A stretch of 64,000 nt of DNA from Urechis unicinctus (GCA_034190875.2 CM067344.1:27169414-27233413); one strand, 5' to 3'. Numbered from the stretch's first letter, positions 37,201 to 49,559 are shown. The notes: generated by a model from the sequence alone, not told the origin. Numbers and translations: made by a program.

Positions 37201-38780
37201 ATCAAACAAATCTCAGATGAAACGCTGAAAGCTTTTCCTGAAAATGTATTCAAAATCCTGATTGGTGCTTCTGCATTATCACAAGATCTTGGGAAGATTG
37301 AAGTTTTATTGGGGTACCTATCGAGGGATAGTCCTCAGTACCGTACCATTCTTGACACATTTGTCAGCGGCCATCAGGATATATCTTTCAACACCTATCT
37401 TCGATTGGCACTTGTCCTTTTGAAGTCACCGTCAGGAAATAAAAAAGACCAATCTTATGTACAATTCAGGTCACACTTATTTGACGATGGTGTGCTTCAA
37501 GGCATGTTCCTGTCGTATTGCAATTCGTCGTATGGATTGCATTTTACTTCAATGACGGACACCGCCTTTGATTTTGTGATGAAAGCATTTCAGTATGCAC
37601 CATCAAGAGATGGACAAACATGGAATAAATTTATCTTGCAAGCAATCATGAAGTCTTGTCTAGATGTACCGCTCCATTTGGATGAACGAAGAAAGTATGT
37701 TTGCAATTTGTTGGATGCTACAATAAAATGTAGTAACACAGGAATAATTGCAACCTGCCTTGGGATGATACCAGACGATGATCTCTCAAGCTCTGACAAA
37801 ACCATACGTAACCTCCTGAACAGTGGCTGCCTGCACGTGCTGTCTTCTGTTACCAAAGAACCAGCTGGTACTTGCTGAATATGCATTATAAACCAACAGC
37901 ATTTGTGACCAGTGTAAATCGTTCACTGTCGTCTTAACATTGAATTTCAAATATGTTTTTACTTTTATGGTTATAACATTCCATAGGTTCAATTGAGCAT
38001 GTTTATGTTGCTGTTAAGATGAGTCCAGATATTCTTACACTGCTGGACTAGAATAGAAATCCTTCGGTTTCTATTGATTGAACGTCTCCCGCACAAAACA
38101 ATCCATGTTAAAAATGCTCTCTCGGTGAGTTATTTTTTAAACCTCGCTTTTTTAAACATTCGAATTCAAGCTTCTCTTTATGTGAATGTAGATAAATTGA
38201 TCGATTTTCCTGTCACAACCATTTAATGATATCGTTTATTCATAGGGAAACAGGACTTTGAACTATAACACAGCACATATGCTTTCCCGTATGGATACAT
38301 TCAAGATATGATATTGTTATAAGATATTATTAACGTGTCTGCTACGGCCAATACGTTGTACATTATAACATTATGTTGATGTATGTAGTAATGCTATTGT
38401 GATATATTTCCTGTCAGATAATCGAGATTGCCAACCAAGCAATAGGTCATACCCGTGTGGATTTCGTCATCAGGAAATTGACATCACTCTTGAAACACAC
38501 AACCTGTCCATCTGAAATTCAGATGCCCTTCACCAAATTGATGATTCGAACCTATGCCCTGAACGAAGGAAATCCTACTAGGAACGTTGTAGCTTCAAAA
38601 ATGTTTGAGCTAGTAGCTGGCTTTGACGAGGATTGTCTTGCGTTGGTAACAGAAGACATGTCTACTGCTCTGTCCCGTCCACGGACTGACTACCTACTGC
38701 ATGAAAATGTTTGCAAACAGTTGTTTGGGCCGTTCGGCGGTGGTGTGCCTTATGTATTCCCCGATGATGACGTCTTCTAG
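31249..38780 (+). pseudogene. ZSWIM-like: ZSWIM-like copy 2, 5' half broken, 3' half open
   Basis: Exons align one to one with copy 1: 31249-31320, 31476-31544, 31639-31826, 31906-32031, 32133-32314, 32475-32602, 32890-33046, 33222-33364, 34204-34359, 34577-34655, 34860-34978, 35451-35574, 35676-35781, 35929-36008, 36185-36590, 36697-36830, 36940-37867, 38019-38124, 38418-38780. Lesions: exon 2 is 1 base short; exon 3 has TAG at 31725; exon 4 is 1 base short; exon 6 has 1 extra base; exon 9 is 1 base short; exon 18 has TAG at 38054 plus 2 extra bases. Exons 5, 7, 8, 10-17 and 19 are open, and differences from copy 1 in exons 14 and 17 are multiples of three. Exon 19 reads 120 residues to a TAG, the fuller ancestral C-terminus. 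The whole reading frame cannot be translated as it stands. Confidence 0.85.
33490..33850 (+). repeat. Minisatellite in intron 8 (copy 2)
   Basis: The same ~25-bp degenerate GATATC-ACCGTGACCCA repeat as at 8885-9255, in the same intron. Confidence 0.8.
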
Positions 38781-39380
38781 ACCAATGCAATCTATGAGAT
38801 TTTACTGCTTAATCACCTTGCCGTGGATTTCTGCATGTGACAATGTGACAACATTTTTGCCTCACCCGAAAAAATGGTTCCATGCGCAAAGATATTTTTA
38901 TGTAATCACAATTTCTTCACATGCATAATAGTGTTTTGAATGTTTAGTAACGTTAATGGGAACGATATTCTATTTGTGTACCTAGCAACCGTTCACCTAT
39001 TTGGTTTATAAACTTAATTCTAACTAGTTGCCTTGGTATTTATCCTTACATATGGCTCTGTTGTATATCATTCCAGTAAACCCCATCACATGTCAAACGA
39101 CGAAGACAATTACGTTTATCTTTAATCGTTGACATGCGTTGAAAAGCGAATTGTCCTATTGTTGACCGTGTGTTGTGAACTTCAACATGATTCATAACAT
39201 TATCATATTTCGTGTGAACTATGCGAGGTTCCAACACTCTTTAAAACATGGTTTTTGTTTATTTCGTTTTATCAATGTTTCTGTTATTAGAGCGCATATC
39301 GTTGCTCTTTGTTGCTGCTTACATTAAATCAACATAATTTGAGTTCCATTTAATATGATCTGTAAACATACGTTTGCTTT
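38781..39380. other. 3' flank of copy 2
   Basis: Aligns with the flank of copy 1 (to about 14900) and then diverges. No further exon is seen. Confidence 0.5.
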
Positions 39381-40019
39381 TTCTGATACATCGTCATTGA
39401 TAACCGGATAAATTACAAATAAAATATTTTTATGGCGTGAAGTTATTGTTTACGGCTATATTCAACATGCCCTCCAAACAGCTTGTCAAACTTCGCCACA
39501 CAATACAAATAATCTCTCGTTCCTGTTTTCCACTGGTTCATTGACACGCTTTTAACGTCCTAGGAAACAGCGACACTGAGTGGATTATGTACAAACTGAT
39601 ACCATCCTCACCCAAACTTGAATCATACTTTTTGTAAAAGGTAAGACGCTCAAAGTCGACGGACTGGCACATCATTAGGTCGGTAGAAGCAGACCCATTG
39701 ATCCTTAGTTGAGTTTGTTCACTCAGCATTGCAATGACAATTATGCTGGCATATTCAGATCACATGGAAAGCGTCCACGGCTGTTGACGCTGTAAAATGC
39801 TACTCACAGAAATGAACATGGAGTATGGATTAGCTATCATGTGTTTGGGAGTATTGACACGATAAAGAATTGAGCTGAATATAAACAAACTTCACTTATC
39901 ACAACAGGTGATATTCTTTCGAAGATAAAAACCACAATCGCACAGCTTGACATACAAAATATTCACAAAGCAAAATATGTAAACGAGAGAATTCGAATAT
40001 TATATGCCGAGGTTTTCCG
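39381..40019. other. Unit-2-specific sequence, no supported gene
   Basis: One 63-residue minus-strand frame (39538-39729) looks mildly protein-like but has no recognisable motif and no copy elsewhere in the window. I do not call it. Confidence 0.35.
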
Positions 40020-41408
40020 ATCTGGCTGTACTGTATGTTTATAATCACAACAAAAAGTAAAAGAAACTCAAATTATGTTTATTAAATGGTGCCCAGAGTA
40101 GCAATCCACAAGAAACAGCAACAGAAATGTAATCTAATAATTGAAGCATTGATCAAACGAAATCAACAAACAACATTTTAAAAGTAGCAATGGCACCTCG
40201 CTACGTACGTACGAAATATGATAATGTTATGAATCATGTTAAATGGGGTAACCACATAGAGTTAACAATAGAACAATTCACTTTTCAACACTTGTCAACG
40301 GTTTAAGTCATTGTACACGTTCTTTGGCTCACACGTGTGATGGAGTATGTAGTAACAACGGAGCCATATATAAGGGGAAAATCATAGGAACAATATTCCA
40401 ATGAAGACTGAGAAACAAATGGGTGAGCGATGGCTATGTACCTGCACAATCATTTGATCGTACCTAAACATTACAAATGTCAAGACGTGAGCTTCAGTTA
40501 TTTTCAAAGCGTTCATTTGGCTATAAAAATGCTATAATTATATATGTGATTACATAGAACTATCTTTTACCTGAACAAGCGATTGTTAGCGGTAAGTCGA
40601 AAAACGTATTTGCACTCATCCCTATCTAAAGCACAAGAATCACACTTAAAATGGACGGAAAATTAGTCTAATTTTATTATCTAATCAATTAGCCAACTGT
40701 TAGGAATAAGGGGAACGAAGTTTTTGCACTGCCCATGCCAGTTAATATGCGGTTTAATTTTACCAACTCTTCGTTGCTTTTTCTATGCCAACTACATCAA
40801 TACAACATGAATCGTGTCTCACCAAGATAAGTTAAAAGTTAACAGAACAGCTAACACCTTTGATGCACTAACCCTGTCAGTTGTTGTTGGGCTTCCTTAA
40901 TCTTTTGGCATTTTTGCTGGCATTGAAAAAACGATCAAAGCTGTATAAAAGCGGTCGATGTCATGAACCGCCATGCACAGCTCCTCTTTGTCATCCATGC
41001 ATTTAACATCTTGAGTCATGAAAGAGATGAACCCATTTGCACAGGTTAAACTCCGACCATGGTTCTTAATCAGCGTCACAATTTGCAAAGGTTATCTACC
41101 ATTGCAAATGGCCAGTGAATTTCGAATTCAGACAGGTCAAAAATAACCTAGTGGCAAATGAATCTATATCGGGGAAGTATTGGAAGGCATCTAAATGTTA
41201 AGACATCAGTTGGAATTATGAACCATTATTAACACGTATTATAAATCGCATAAGTAAGTAGCCCACTTTGAATGACACTTGCTGTAATGCGCTTTAGCAC
41301 CTGCACTGTCTCAGTGGTCTGTCCATTGGAGATGTTCATCGAGTGCGGAGTTGTGGTTATCAATGACGTCATAGCCCACGTGTATTCTGGGGTTGAAATT
41401 GGCGTTTA
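40020..41408 (-). pseudogene. ZSWIM-like: Inverted ZSWIM-like fragment (exons 8 and 9 plus 3' flank)
   Basis: Read on the minus strand, exon 8 is at 41386-41267 (23 bases short) and exon 9 at 41009-40873 (20 bases short, with QDVKCMDDKEEL and VHDIDRFYTALIVF still readable). Part of intron 9 follows, and then a jump to sequence homologous to the 3' flank (40330-40020, matching 14650-14850). Exons 10-19 are missing. Splice-site words are partly kept. It lies between the copy 2 flank and block R2 of the same unit. Confidence 0.75.
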
Positions 41409-42000
41409 TTGATCAGGTTAGCACTAAGGCAGTTTTGCTGCAGATAACATCGGATGTGCAGAATGAATATGCGACCATTTCTCACCTGTAGCCAGTTATA
41501 TAGCACAACATTATAAACACAAAAATGCTGTAAGATGCATACAAGATCGGGTCTTTATTTCTTCAACATGACACTTGTCTTTGTGCAGTGGAAGTTGGCT
41601 GATCGCACCCAGAAAGGGGACAACATCATAGGCTTCCTTAGTGGGAGGCTTCGCAAATACATGAATAATCTGATATCAGAATACATATATTCTTTATGTT
41701 GAATATGTGGACCATATTGTCTATACCTGATTCAATGAATGAAACATACATTCAATTCCCCACAATTTGATATAATCACTCGGTAAGGGTGTTTTTCGTT
41801 ATTCCTTAGCATTAAAGAGTTTGGGATCAATTAAGTACCAACAATCTCAAGTTATGGTATTGTTTATAAAATCTTTAAGATCATCTTGTTAAATGCTAGA
41901 TTCTCTAGCATGTAGCATCACCTCAATGAGTATAAAATTAGGAATACATTTCATAATTTCATTCCCTTCACTCATTATTATAACTAACAACATAATTAAG
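41405..42000. repeat. Array block R2 (unit 2)
   Basis: Homologous to 15640-16540 and 53800-54295; starts directly where the inverted gene fragment ends. Confidence 0.7.
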
Positions 42001-42180
42001 CAAGTGGCGTTTTTTCACGTAACCGGCGTCCGTAGCTGACTATCCTACCGTAGACGACTTAGTTAAGATGGCTAAGATCTCAGTCGACTAAAGCGTTTCA
42101 TAAAACGATTTCGGTAGTCGACAAAGTAGGCTATGCTTAGCCAATAACGTACGTTGCCAGGGGATTTCCCGAGGATTCCT
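42001..42180. mobile_element. Fold-back element R3, left half only (unit 2)
   Basis: Matches 16545-16727 up to GATTTCCCGAGGATTCCT and then stops. The right half present in units 1 and 3 is missing and replaced by the virus-like segment. Confidence 0.65.
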
Positions 42181-42285
42181 GGTCTTTCTGGAATCTTTGT
42201 CGGCCTGCCAATGCAAGGGCCGTGATGATTCAGATAGCAGTCGAGGATAGTGTCAAACTTACCGTTTGCGGCGTACTCCCCCTCA

Positions 42286-42708
42286 TCATCTGCGTCTTGG
42301 ATTGTTGTGTACCCCCAAGCGACCGTAACCAGACTGGACCGGGAGGACACAAAATCCGTCTGGGGAGTCAGCCTTTTTCTTCCCGCCGTGGTGGAGGTAA
42401 ATGTTGTTCCCATAAACATTCCTGTTTTTGTATCTACTCTCAATGACTGCAATTGCAACCTCCTCAAAGACCTGGCCCCAGAGGCAGGCGACGCTCGTGT
42501 GGCCGCCCTCGTTGCTTGTTTTCTCTGTCAGCTTCTTATTATAGCTGTTGAAGTAGTCCTGACATATATCCGCGGAGTAGTCGCTTCCACCAATGTAGTG
42601 CTTTCTTTTATTCTCCCACTGAGTTGTCTTTTGTCTGATCCCATCATGCTTTATACAGAACGACTTAATCACTTGTTCCATTACCAAGCTATACCTTATG
42701 CTCTCCAC
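42286..42708 (-). pseudogene. YqaJ-type viral nuclease relic
   Basis: A 140-residue frame reads like the start of a YqaJ/lambda-type exonuclease: an opening TTQWENKRKHYIGGSDYSA (about residues 28-46; W-x3-R-x3-Ile-Gly-x-Ser-Asp is the usual entry motif), WGQVFEEVA about 45 residues later, then the ADSPDG block where the family has an Ser-Pro-Asp-Gly metal site. The frame stops soon after, before the expected Glu-x-Lys. The sequence continues in another frame for a while. The proposed role is DNA recombination or end resection in a virus-like element. The fragment is truncated. Confidence 0.55.
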
Positions 42709-42786
42709 TGTTTAAATAGATCGGTATATACAGTGCGTAAATGTCTGCGCATCAATAAGTTTATTCTATGTATTGAGATGGGACAT

Positions 42787-43135
42787 TCACAGTCCCCGCA
42801 ATGGTGAAGAAGCACCCAATGTTTGTCTGATACCTTTCAACGCTTCGTCTCCTTGTTCGTCAAGTGTTGCAGTCTGACGCACTTTTACTGATCTGGCATT
42901 AATTCTGGCCTTCATTTGGGTATATTTTGTGACCTCAGCTAAAACGAGCTTGAACTCATGATCCGGGATATTAACATCTTCAAGTGCTGTCGATACAATG
43001 TCAGCAATGGTATTCAATTTGCTCTGTGCTAGAATGCGGATCTGATCATGTTTTTTTTCTTGATGGTCAGTCAGCCAGCAATTACAAGTAGCCCAAAAGC
43101 AGCTCCAGTAGCACCCAACACTGTGGCAATAGAAA
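42787..43135 (-). pseudogene. Membrane-plus-coiled-coil protein relic
   Basis: A small-residue-rich hydrophobic stretch (ATVLGATGAAFGLLVIAG, about 43080-43135) is followed, after a frame change, by KHDQIRILAQSKLN and a helical EFKLVLAEV segment, ending in a stop at 42787. This layout (glycine/alanine membrane hairpin, then basic coiled coil) matches an uncharacterised protein abundant in invertebrate genomes next to virus-like elements. The family is known to me only by appearance. Confidence 0.45.
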
Positions 43136-43189
43136 TACTGTAGACATTATACCTACACCACCAAGACACATACCAACAGTAACTAAAGC

Positions 43190-43597
43190 AGTGTATACAG
43201 CGTCGAGTTTATTGCTCGCCTGAATGGTCTCGTTTGATTTGAGATTGTACCAGCCCACAGTATACTTGATTGACCTAAGACCTACACATAGATCACCTGC
43301 ACTATTGACAATAGCATTTTGCAGGGACACAGTCTCACCGCTTTGAACATTTGACAGAGTGTGATCCATAGCATTTTGGATAAAGAAGCCTTTACATTCA
43401 ATATGTATAAAACCTACAATACGGGGCCAGTATACCCACCCCATATTGCCGCCGAGAATCTGACACATCTCCTCATTCAGGTGAAATCGAATGATATCAC
43501 AGATTCGTGTGGGGTGGAGTTCTCCAACCTCTTTGATAAGTACTTGGTGCCAAACATAAGACGACACCCTTGTGGTTGGCGTGAGAACCAACCACAT
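43190..43597 (-). pseudogene. Structural-like protein relic (uncharacterised)
   Basis: One frame stays open for about 135 residues with good protein character (e.g. NAIVNSAGDLCVGLRSIKY) before running into the hydrophobic region in a different frame. Its 5' end beyond 43570 mixes frames. Beta-rich composition and its position before the membrane/coiled-coil relic suggest a structural protein, which is inference. Confidence 0.4.
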
Positions 43598-43884
43598 GCA
43601 ATACTGGCAGAACCAGCTGAACTTTGTAGTATGGTGTGCAACAAGCGGCTGCGGAGTTTCTTACCTTGACCACCACAAATCTGACTCAACAACACTAAGT
43701 TATCTCTACGGGTTCCACGTCTACTACACCGCCCGGACTTTTAGACGAAATGAGAATAGCAGTGCCGGAAGATACGTTCGCACCCCGTGCGAAAGGTGTT
43801 GGGCGGAAAAAAAAAAACTATGAGACCAAACCAAGATCCCTGGAGGTTGTCCGAACTAGAAAGCGTTGGTACCCCCACTTCCTA

Positions 43885-44599
43885 TACTACTTCGCAAGGT
43901 TTTGGAGACGGTAAGCTGAGCTGGCTGCCTTATCCATATCCAAAAGAATCTTAAATCTCCTAGCGAACTCAACTGAGTTAGCTAGGTAGCTGACTTAAGT
44001 TCGCAAGCTCAAACAGTAATATTTCCAGGCAAATGCTTTCACAGATATGAATAAGAAGACGTATTTACTTAAAATGAACCAAAACATAATCAGCCGTTCG
44101 TTTTTTATGACGCCAATTGTTATTGGGATATTTAAATTATTTACGCTTAAAGCTGTTTTCGTTTCCAAGAAAGCGAGTCTAGATCCGAATAAGGAATGAT
44201 TTGCGGGATAATCAGAGTGGATGGGCGTCTCCAAGTGAATAAAATATTCATGCACGATTGGTCATGTTACAGATAAATTTCTTGAACAGCATTATTCAAA
44301 ACAGCAGCGCCAAGATTCACATTTCGTTGAATAGATTATAAGAAAAGCAGGTACAAAGCCTACAAGTCCAGGAATCAACTTCAGGATGACATGGCAGATA
44401 TTGAAAGTGCCCCCAAAGCACACTAACGACAATGATTTTTTTGAGATAAACACTCAATTTTTCGAGCCAAAACAATGTCACGTCATAAACAAATGACGTA
44501 CGGGTGACCCAGCCAGTCGACTATAGACTAGTCAGTTATCTCGATTCCTTCTAAATCGACTATTCTCCGCCATTTGATTCAATTTTCTGGCTGCTGAAC
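43885..44599. repeat. Array blocks R4 and R5 (unit 2)
   Basis: Homology to 17150-17465 and 54930-55700 resumes at GCAAGGTTTTGGAGACGG. No intact coding frame. Confidence 0.65.
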
Positions 44600-45559
44600 A
44601 CATAATAGCATTTTATCCTTTTACTTGTATGAAACAAACTAATCGCGATTATATATGTGTGAAATGATAGCCATCAATTCTGTTTTGGCTGTTTCCCAGC
44701 CCTGAGCTGGTGGTCTCCCTAGACATGGCACTTGTCCCTGGTGTTTTGATGATCTGATGCCACCTACAGTAGTAAATAGCGCGGCGCTGTAAAGGCCGAA
44801 TTTTTTTTGCCTAGTGGTCTCACCTGAGCTAGCGTACTCAGCTAAAATCGCCGACTCAATTTAAGACGACTCATGCTAGATTCTTTATATAGTATTTCAT
44901 TGTAAATCGAAAGATAACAAATCTCCCCTCTGCACCTGTTAATATATCCCCACACCGAGGCCCCTTGTTCATTGACCGAAAAGCCGTACCTCTGTCAATT
45001 GTGCAATACATGATCACACTGGAACTCTCACCCTGTTCACAAACTCGACGTTAGTTGACCTCAATTAAGTAACTCTATTTGGGGAGAATGGTAATTGGTC
45101 TCGGGCTTGATAGGTAGGCAAACTTCAATTCCCTCCTAGTCTGGGGTTCTGCATCTGGGGGGTGCAGAACCACTGCTTTCCGTTTGGCACATCACATCCT
45201 AGGATAGGCAAGGCACTCGCCCCTGGTGTTTTGATGATCTGATGCAACCTAATGCGCTGTCAGAGACGGAGTTTCTTTGCCTATTCCGAGGACAGGTATA
45301 AAGGCTTGAATTTGGGTTCCTGCTTATCTGACCTTCAAGACGGCAGCCAAGCACGCAGCAATAGCAACTACGAGCTTTCCCGCAAATGAATGCCCACCCT
45401 TTTCTGATCAACACACTTTTAACTTCTACAAATAAATGTTACCAATATCGCTGTCTCTCTTGCTATTAACCCTTTCCGAGGAATTTCTCATTGTAATTTC
45501 GAAATTCATAATATTATGGAATGTCATTAAGTATGAGTAAATATAAGTAAGTGTTACGT
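44600..45559. repeat. Array block R6 (unit 2)
   Basis: Homologous to 55900-56600. Minus-strand frames with a Cys-rich start (CCVLGCR) occur in both copies but diverge downstream, so coding status is unproven. Confidence 0.6.
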
Positions 45560-47279
45560 AATGTATTGTGTAATGTTAAGATTAAAATTTTATTATGATT
45601 GATACTGCAATGCATAATTAGTAACGAATTAAATCCCTTTGGCAGGTCCAAGTCAATCCTTTTAATGTGTTCTGGGGCCATATCCTTCACGTATACGGCC
45701 CCAGAACTGCTACATCAGAACAAGGAGAAATAAGAGTCTTAGCTTGACGTAGTGACATAGCGTTCCTGTAGGTGTATGGCTTGGTCAATTATTAATCATT
45801 CAATTAACAATGGGTCCATCAATGGGTCCATTTATTTGATGAGACCCTTTTTCTTACTCTGGGTTGGTCTAGATATGGGTCGAAGTATTAAGCACCTACT
45901 GCTAAACTCATAAGCTGAAGCATTATATTGAAGACTTCTGTGTAATAAAACAACATGTGAGCTTAGTGGTACAAACATAATCATAATAATGGTATAGTCC
46001 AAGCGCATGTAAAAATAATGCCAGATCCACAAACATTATGATCACGGTTAGTGTTTGTCATGACGTTACATTAGGGATTTTCCCTTTCTTGTTGTCGAGC
46101 TGCGCAAACGTCACTAGGATTTCCCCTTCACCACTTCCGCGCAGCCAATTGTTGAAACCTGGACGGTGTACGGTCAATATCCTGGCATCGCATTCGTGTT
46201 TGTCAGTCAGTGAGATGTTCCAGCTAAGTAAATTTAATGAATTGGAGAGCAGACGAAAGCAGCTCGTTGTTCTTGGTATCTCTGGTGCACATTTTGCTGT
46301 TTAGAATGGCGACGAAACTAGAACTAAACCTCTCCAGCCGTCATGTTTGTTCATCTATAACTCTTTCACCTGATCTTGAAGAGCAGGCTTTGATGGCATT
46401 TGCAAAAAACCAAAATGAATTTGAATATTAAACTATGCAGTAAAGCACAGGCAATCTTATTCCTTTACTTATTTCTGATGCATGACGACATCTATACAGA
46501 TGGCGGTGTCCTGATTGATTTTTGATATTGTTAACTTAAATCTGAAATGACTACTAAGTGGCTCAATCAGAGCACCCGGTAACCTGGCGGCACACTACAG
46601 GTAACCTCCGGGCCCAAGTAGTCTACTTAATGGGGCTTTTTTGTTCGCAATGGGCCCCACCTTACGAGAGGACGAGAGTGGTGCGTGAAGATGGTTAGCA
46701 GTGTATTTTCAGTGAGATTGTTCAGAGGCTCGGGAACAGATGAGGGGCAATGAGGTATCTTGGATCGATGATGATATTCTTGTCTTCGAAATGTTCCTGA
46801 CTAAACCGAGCAGGCTTGTCTCAATTTAGTCAGCCATTATTGAATACACTCAGGTGTATTCCATGGCTAGCCCTACAGGACGTCTATATAGACGTCCAAG
46901 GACGACTATATCCAACGCAATGCAAAAATCCACAATCCAAATCAGATATCTTTAACATGTAAAACCCGGCCAGTTATTTGGTTTAATCGTATGTTTTGAT
47001 GGTAATGCATACTTTGCACCTATAATCATGGGTGGAATATTCGGGTGGCATGGACTAACATTACAACTGCAGTCGTTGTGGCATCATCGATGAACACATG
47101 TCTACATATTCAGTTAAAACGAGGCGGTAGTAACTGCGCACAGGCGCAGTCCGAACTATTTCAAACATGACAGTTAATGGGCATGGTGCGCACCTTGCGA
47201 AGGGAGAGCAAACAAATACCATTTGATCTAATGTTTACCAAGATGGTGGACATCGCATAAAGATTCGTCGGAAATCTAA
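45560..47279. repeat. Array blocks R7 and R8 (unit 2)
   Basis: Homologous to 56600-58430 and 19960-21890. Contains a small candidate exon from ATG 46691, here ended early by a TGA. Confidence 0.65.
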
Positions 47280-49130
47280 AGAATACATCGTTTGGAGGAA
47301 AGTTATTTGCGCGGTCCTATATATTTGTTCACATGCACTTGATATATGCTGTTTTCTAGATTATAAATCTCATGGTCCCTTCAAAACCCATTACCCACTC
47401 GTGCGGATTCAGGACGGTATATAAAAAATATCAGGTCCGACTGAGGCTATTCTATGGCAAGTTGAAGAAAAAAATTGATGTGGGTGGCTTTTCACTGTTT
47501 TGTTGCAATTCAGAGCACAACACGTATGCATTTTGAAGCCAGTACTCGCGAATTGTCCGAATGGAGTCCCAGTTTGAGATAACCAAGTTTTATTGACAAA
47601 ATCAAAAACGAACGTTTGATGAACACGTGCGTCGTTCAATGGATGGAACAAAACCATGACATCGTCCACCAACACCTACGTCATAGGGTGAGGTCAAGGT
47701 AGCTCTGGTATTGCATGCGGCACGCTAGCTGCTGAAAAAGGGGGTGCTTTTATTATTGCGTAATTTTGTTCAATAGCGTTCACCTACATCATACAAGCAT
47801 CGCCATCATCCTCATACATCACCGTCGCGATGTTTAAAGTGACGATGAAGCCCAATATTGTTATAACCGTTCTATTTATAATAGAATCCACAGAATAGGG
47901 GCATTTTGTGACTCGAATGCCTAAGGCCGGTCCGACTATAGTAGGAGTTTTTTTCCAGTTGGCAAATTGTTCAATACTTTCAAAATATACTGAGAAACAT
48001 AGAGCTCGCCAAGTGTATTAGATAAATAGAGGATTTTTGCTTTGGGTTTGATTAATTAATTATAGAGCGTCAATGGACGTCCTGAAGGGACATACGCAGC
48101 CTTATGCACAACCTCTTTTTGTCCAAAAAAACGCTATCAAGCAAAACAATTGATTTTACAGCTCATTAGTCTATATAAAATGTTTTCAATATTACAGCGC
48201 CAGCTTGTGAACCCGGGAATTAACTCCATGGTGAATAGAGGTATTTCTCTGCTCAGATAGCAAACACCAACAGACATCATCGCTGGAAGTTTCTAATGGA
48301 TTTTGACGAATATGGGTGGGGTCACTTTCATAACGTGACATCTGATAAAGTGTCATTACACACAATAGCCTTTGTAAAGTACCAGTTACGATCGGTTCTC
48401 GGTGAGGAAGTCTGATACCGTGGTTTGCGACCAAGACTTGATTCATGCAACAAATCGGAATTAAAGGGCCGAGTGTAGAATGGGGAGAGGTGAAGTGTGT
48501 TGTTTTTCAGTGTCCCCCGGCGGCTTCAATGGTCCTACGCAATTCAAATGAAACGTTTCGGTTTAAAAAAAACAAGCGATTATTTTAGATTCGGTTGGCA
48601 CATAGCAGTTGAATTAATGGGGTCACTGGCCATTAGAAATAAGAAATTTATGAACAACAGACGTTGATCAAGACATATTTGAACAATATTTCACATTCAA
48701 TGATTTTGCTACTTACTTGTTGAGCTATCCTGCACTGCATTGATCTTGATTATAACTCAAACACCCTTATATAAAAATATAAAGACGACCGAGTTATCCC
48801 TTGTCAGTTCACAGTTCTAAAACAGAAATTGAAAAGAATATAGACATTCGTTGTCAGGGACTCATTGGAAGAGGAACACCTCACTGTGCGATGAGGAATG
48901 GTTTATCTCAGGTAATCGTATATTACTTCTAACTGACCTAATAAAGTTAATATGATTCTATATAATCGCGTTTGTATTGGCGTACTTGCTTGGACATACA
49001 TTTAAACTCTTCACTACTTAGCAGGGTCAACGTTTGTTTGGATCGCGCCATTTTATTTTGTGCATTGCGACGTAGTATCGGACCTCAACCAAGCACTCTG
49101 GCACGTACGCCTTAGATCAATCAATGCTGC
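47280..49130. repeat. Array block R9 (unit 2 copy)
   Basis: Homologous to 3280-5570 and 21890-23930. The SINE here is reduced to its 3' tail. Ends next to a short (AC)n tract at 49131-49149. Confidence 0.7.
47795..47880 (+). mobile_element. tRNA-derived SINE, 3' fragment
   Basis: Only the tail (CCTCATACATCACCGTCG and following) is present; the tRNA-like core is absent. Confidence 0.55.
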
Positions 49131-49149
49131 ACACACACACACACACACA

Positions 49150-49559
49150 GGCTTCATTTGCTCTCGCCAAGAATGTTATCTTCAGCCCTAAGGCTAAGCA
49201 TAAGGACTACAATAGTTATACAATGGATACAGGGGATAGTTTCAAAACCAAAGCATACGCGCTAGAATAGCTCGAAAATTCAGATATTCATGAATTTTAT
49301 TTCACCTCCCACGCCGGCCCCCAGGCAAATCAACGGAAAATCTATAACCTCTGAGTTTAGGGCGGCTTTTTGTATGCAATATTTATGATCGGTATACAAT
49401 ATCTGCGACAAACCCGCTTAAAACACTTGTAGCAAGCTCAGAATTTGTTCCCTACAAATATTCAGAATCGCGAGGCGTGAGAATGATCAAGGCAGGGGCC
49501 ATAGAGATCACCTGAATAGCTTTTATTTTCCCCTCCCAGTCCCTTGTCCAAATTGCGCA
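49150..49559. other. Intergenic, nothing recognised
   Basis: No exon and no match to other blocks that I can see. Confidence 0.4.

Larger units (their letters stand above)
42181..43884 (-). mobile_element. Virus-like or large-transposon segment unique to unit 2
   Basis: It lies between the truncated fold-back element and block R4 and has no counterpart in units 1 and 3. Its three recognisable coding relics are all on the minus strand, in the order structural-like, membrane plus coiled coil, nuclease-like. Base composition is less AT-rich than the surroundings. It stands in place of about 435 bases present in unit 1 (16728-17162), so insertion came with deletion or by recombination. Whether the source was a DNA virus or a Maverick-like transposon cannot be settled from the sequence alone. 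Confidence 0.6.

Noticed and set aside
42286..42708. YqaJ nuclease as part of an ISL2EU-type DNA transposon
   Set aside because: Neighbouring frames look structural and membrane-like rather than like a transposase; not excluded, only less favoured.
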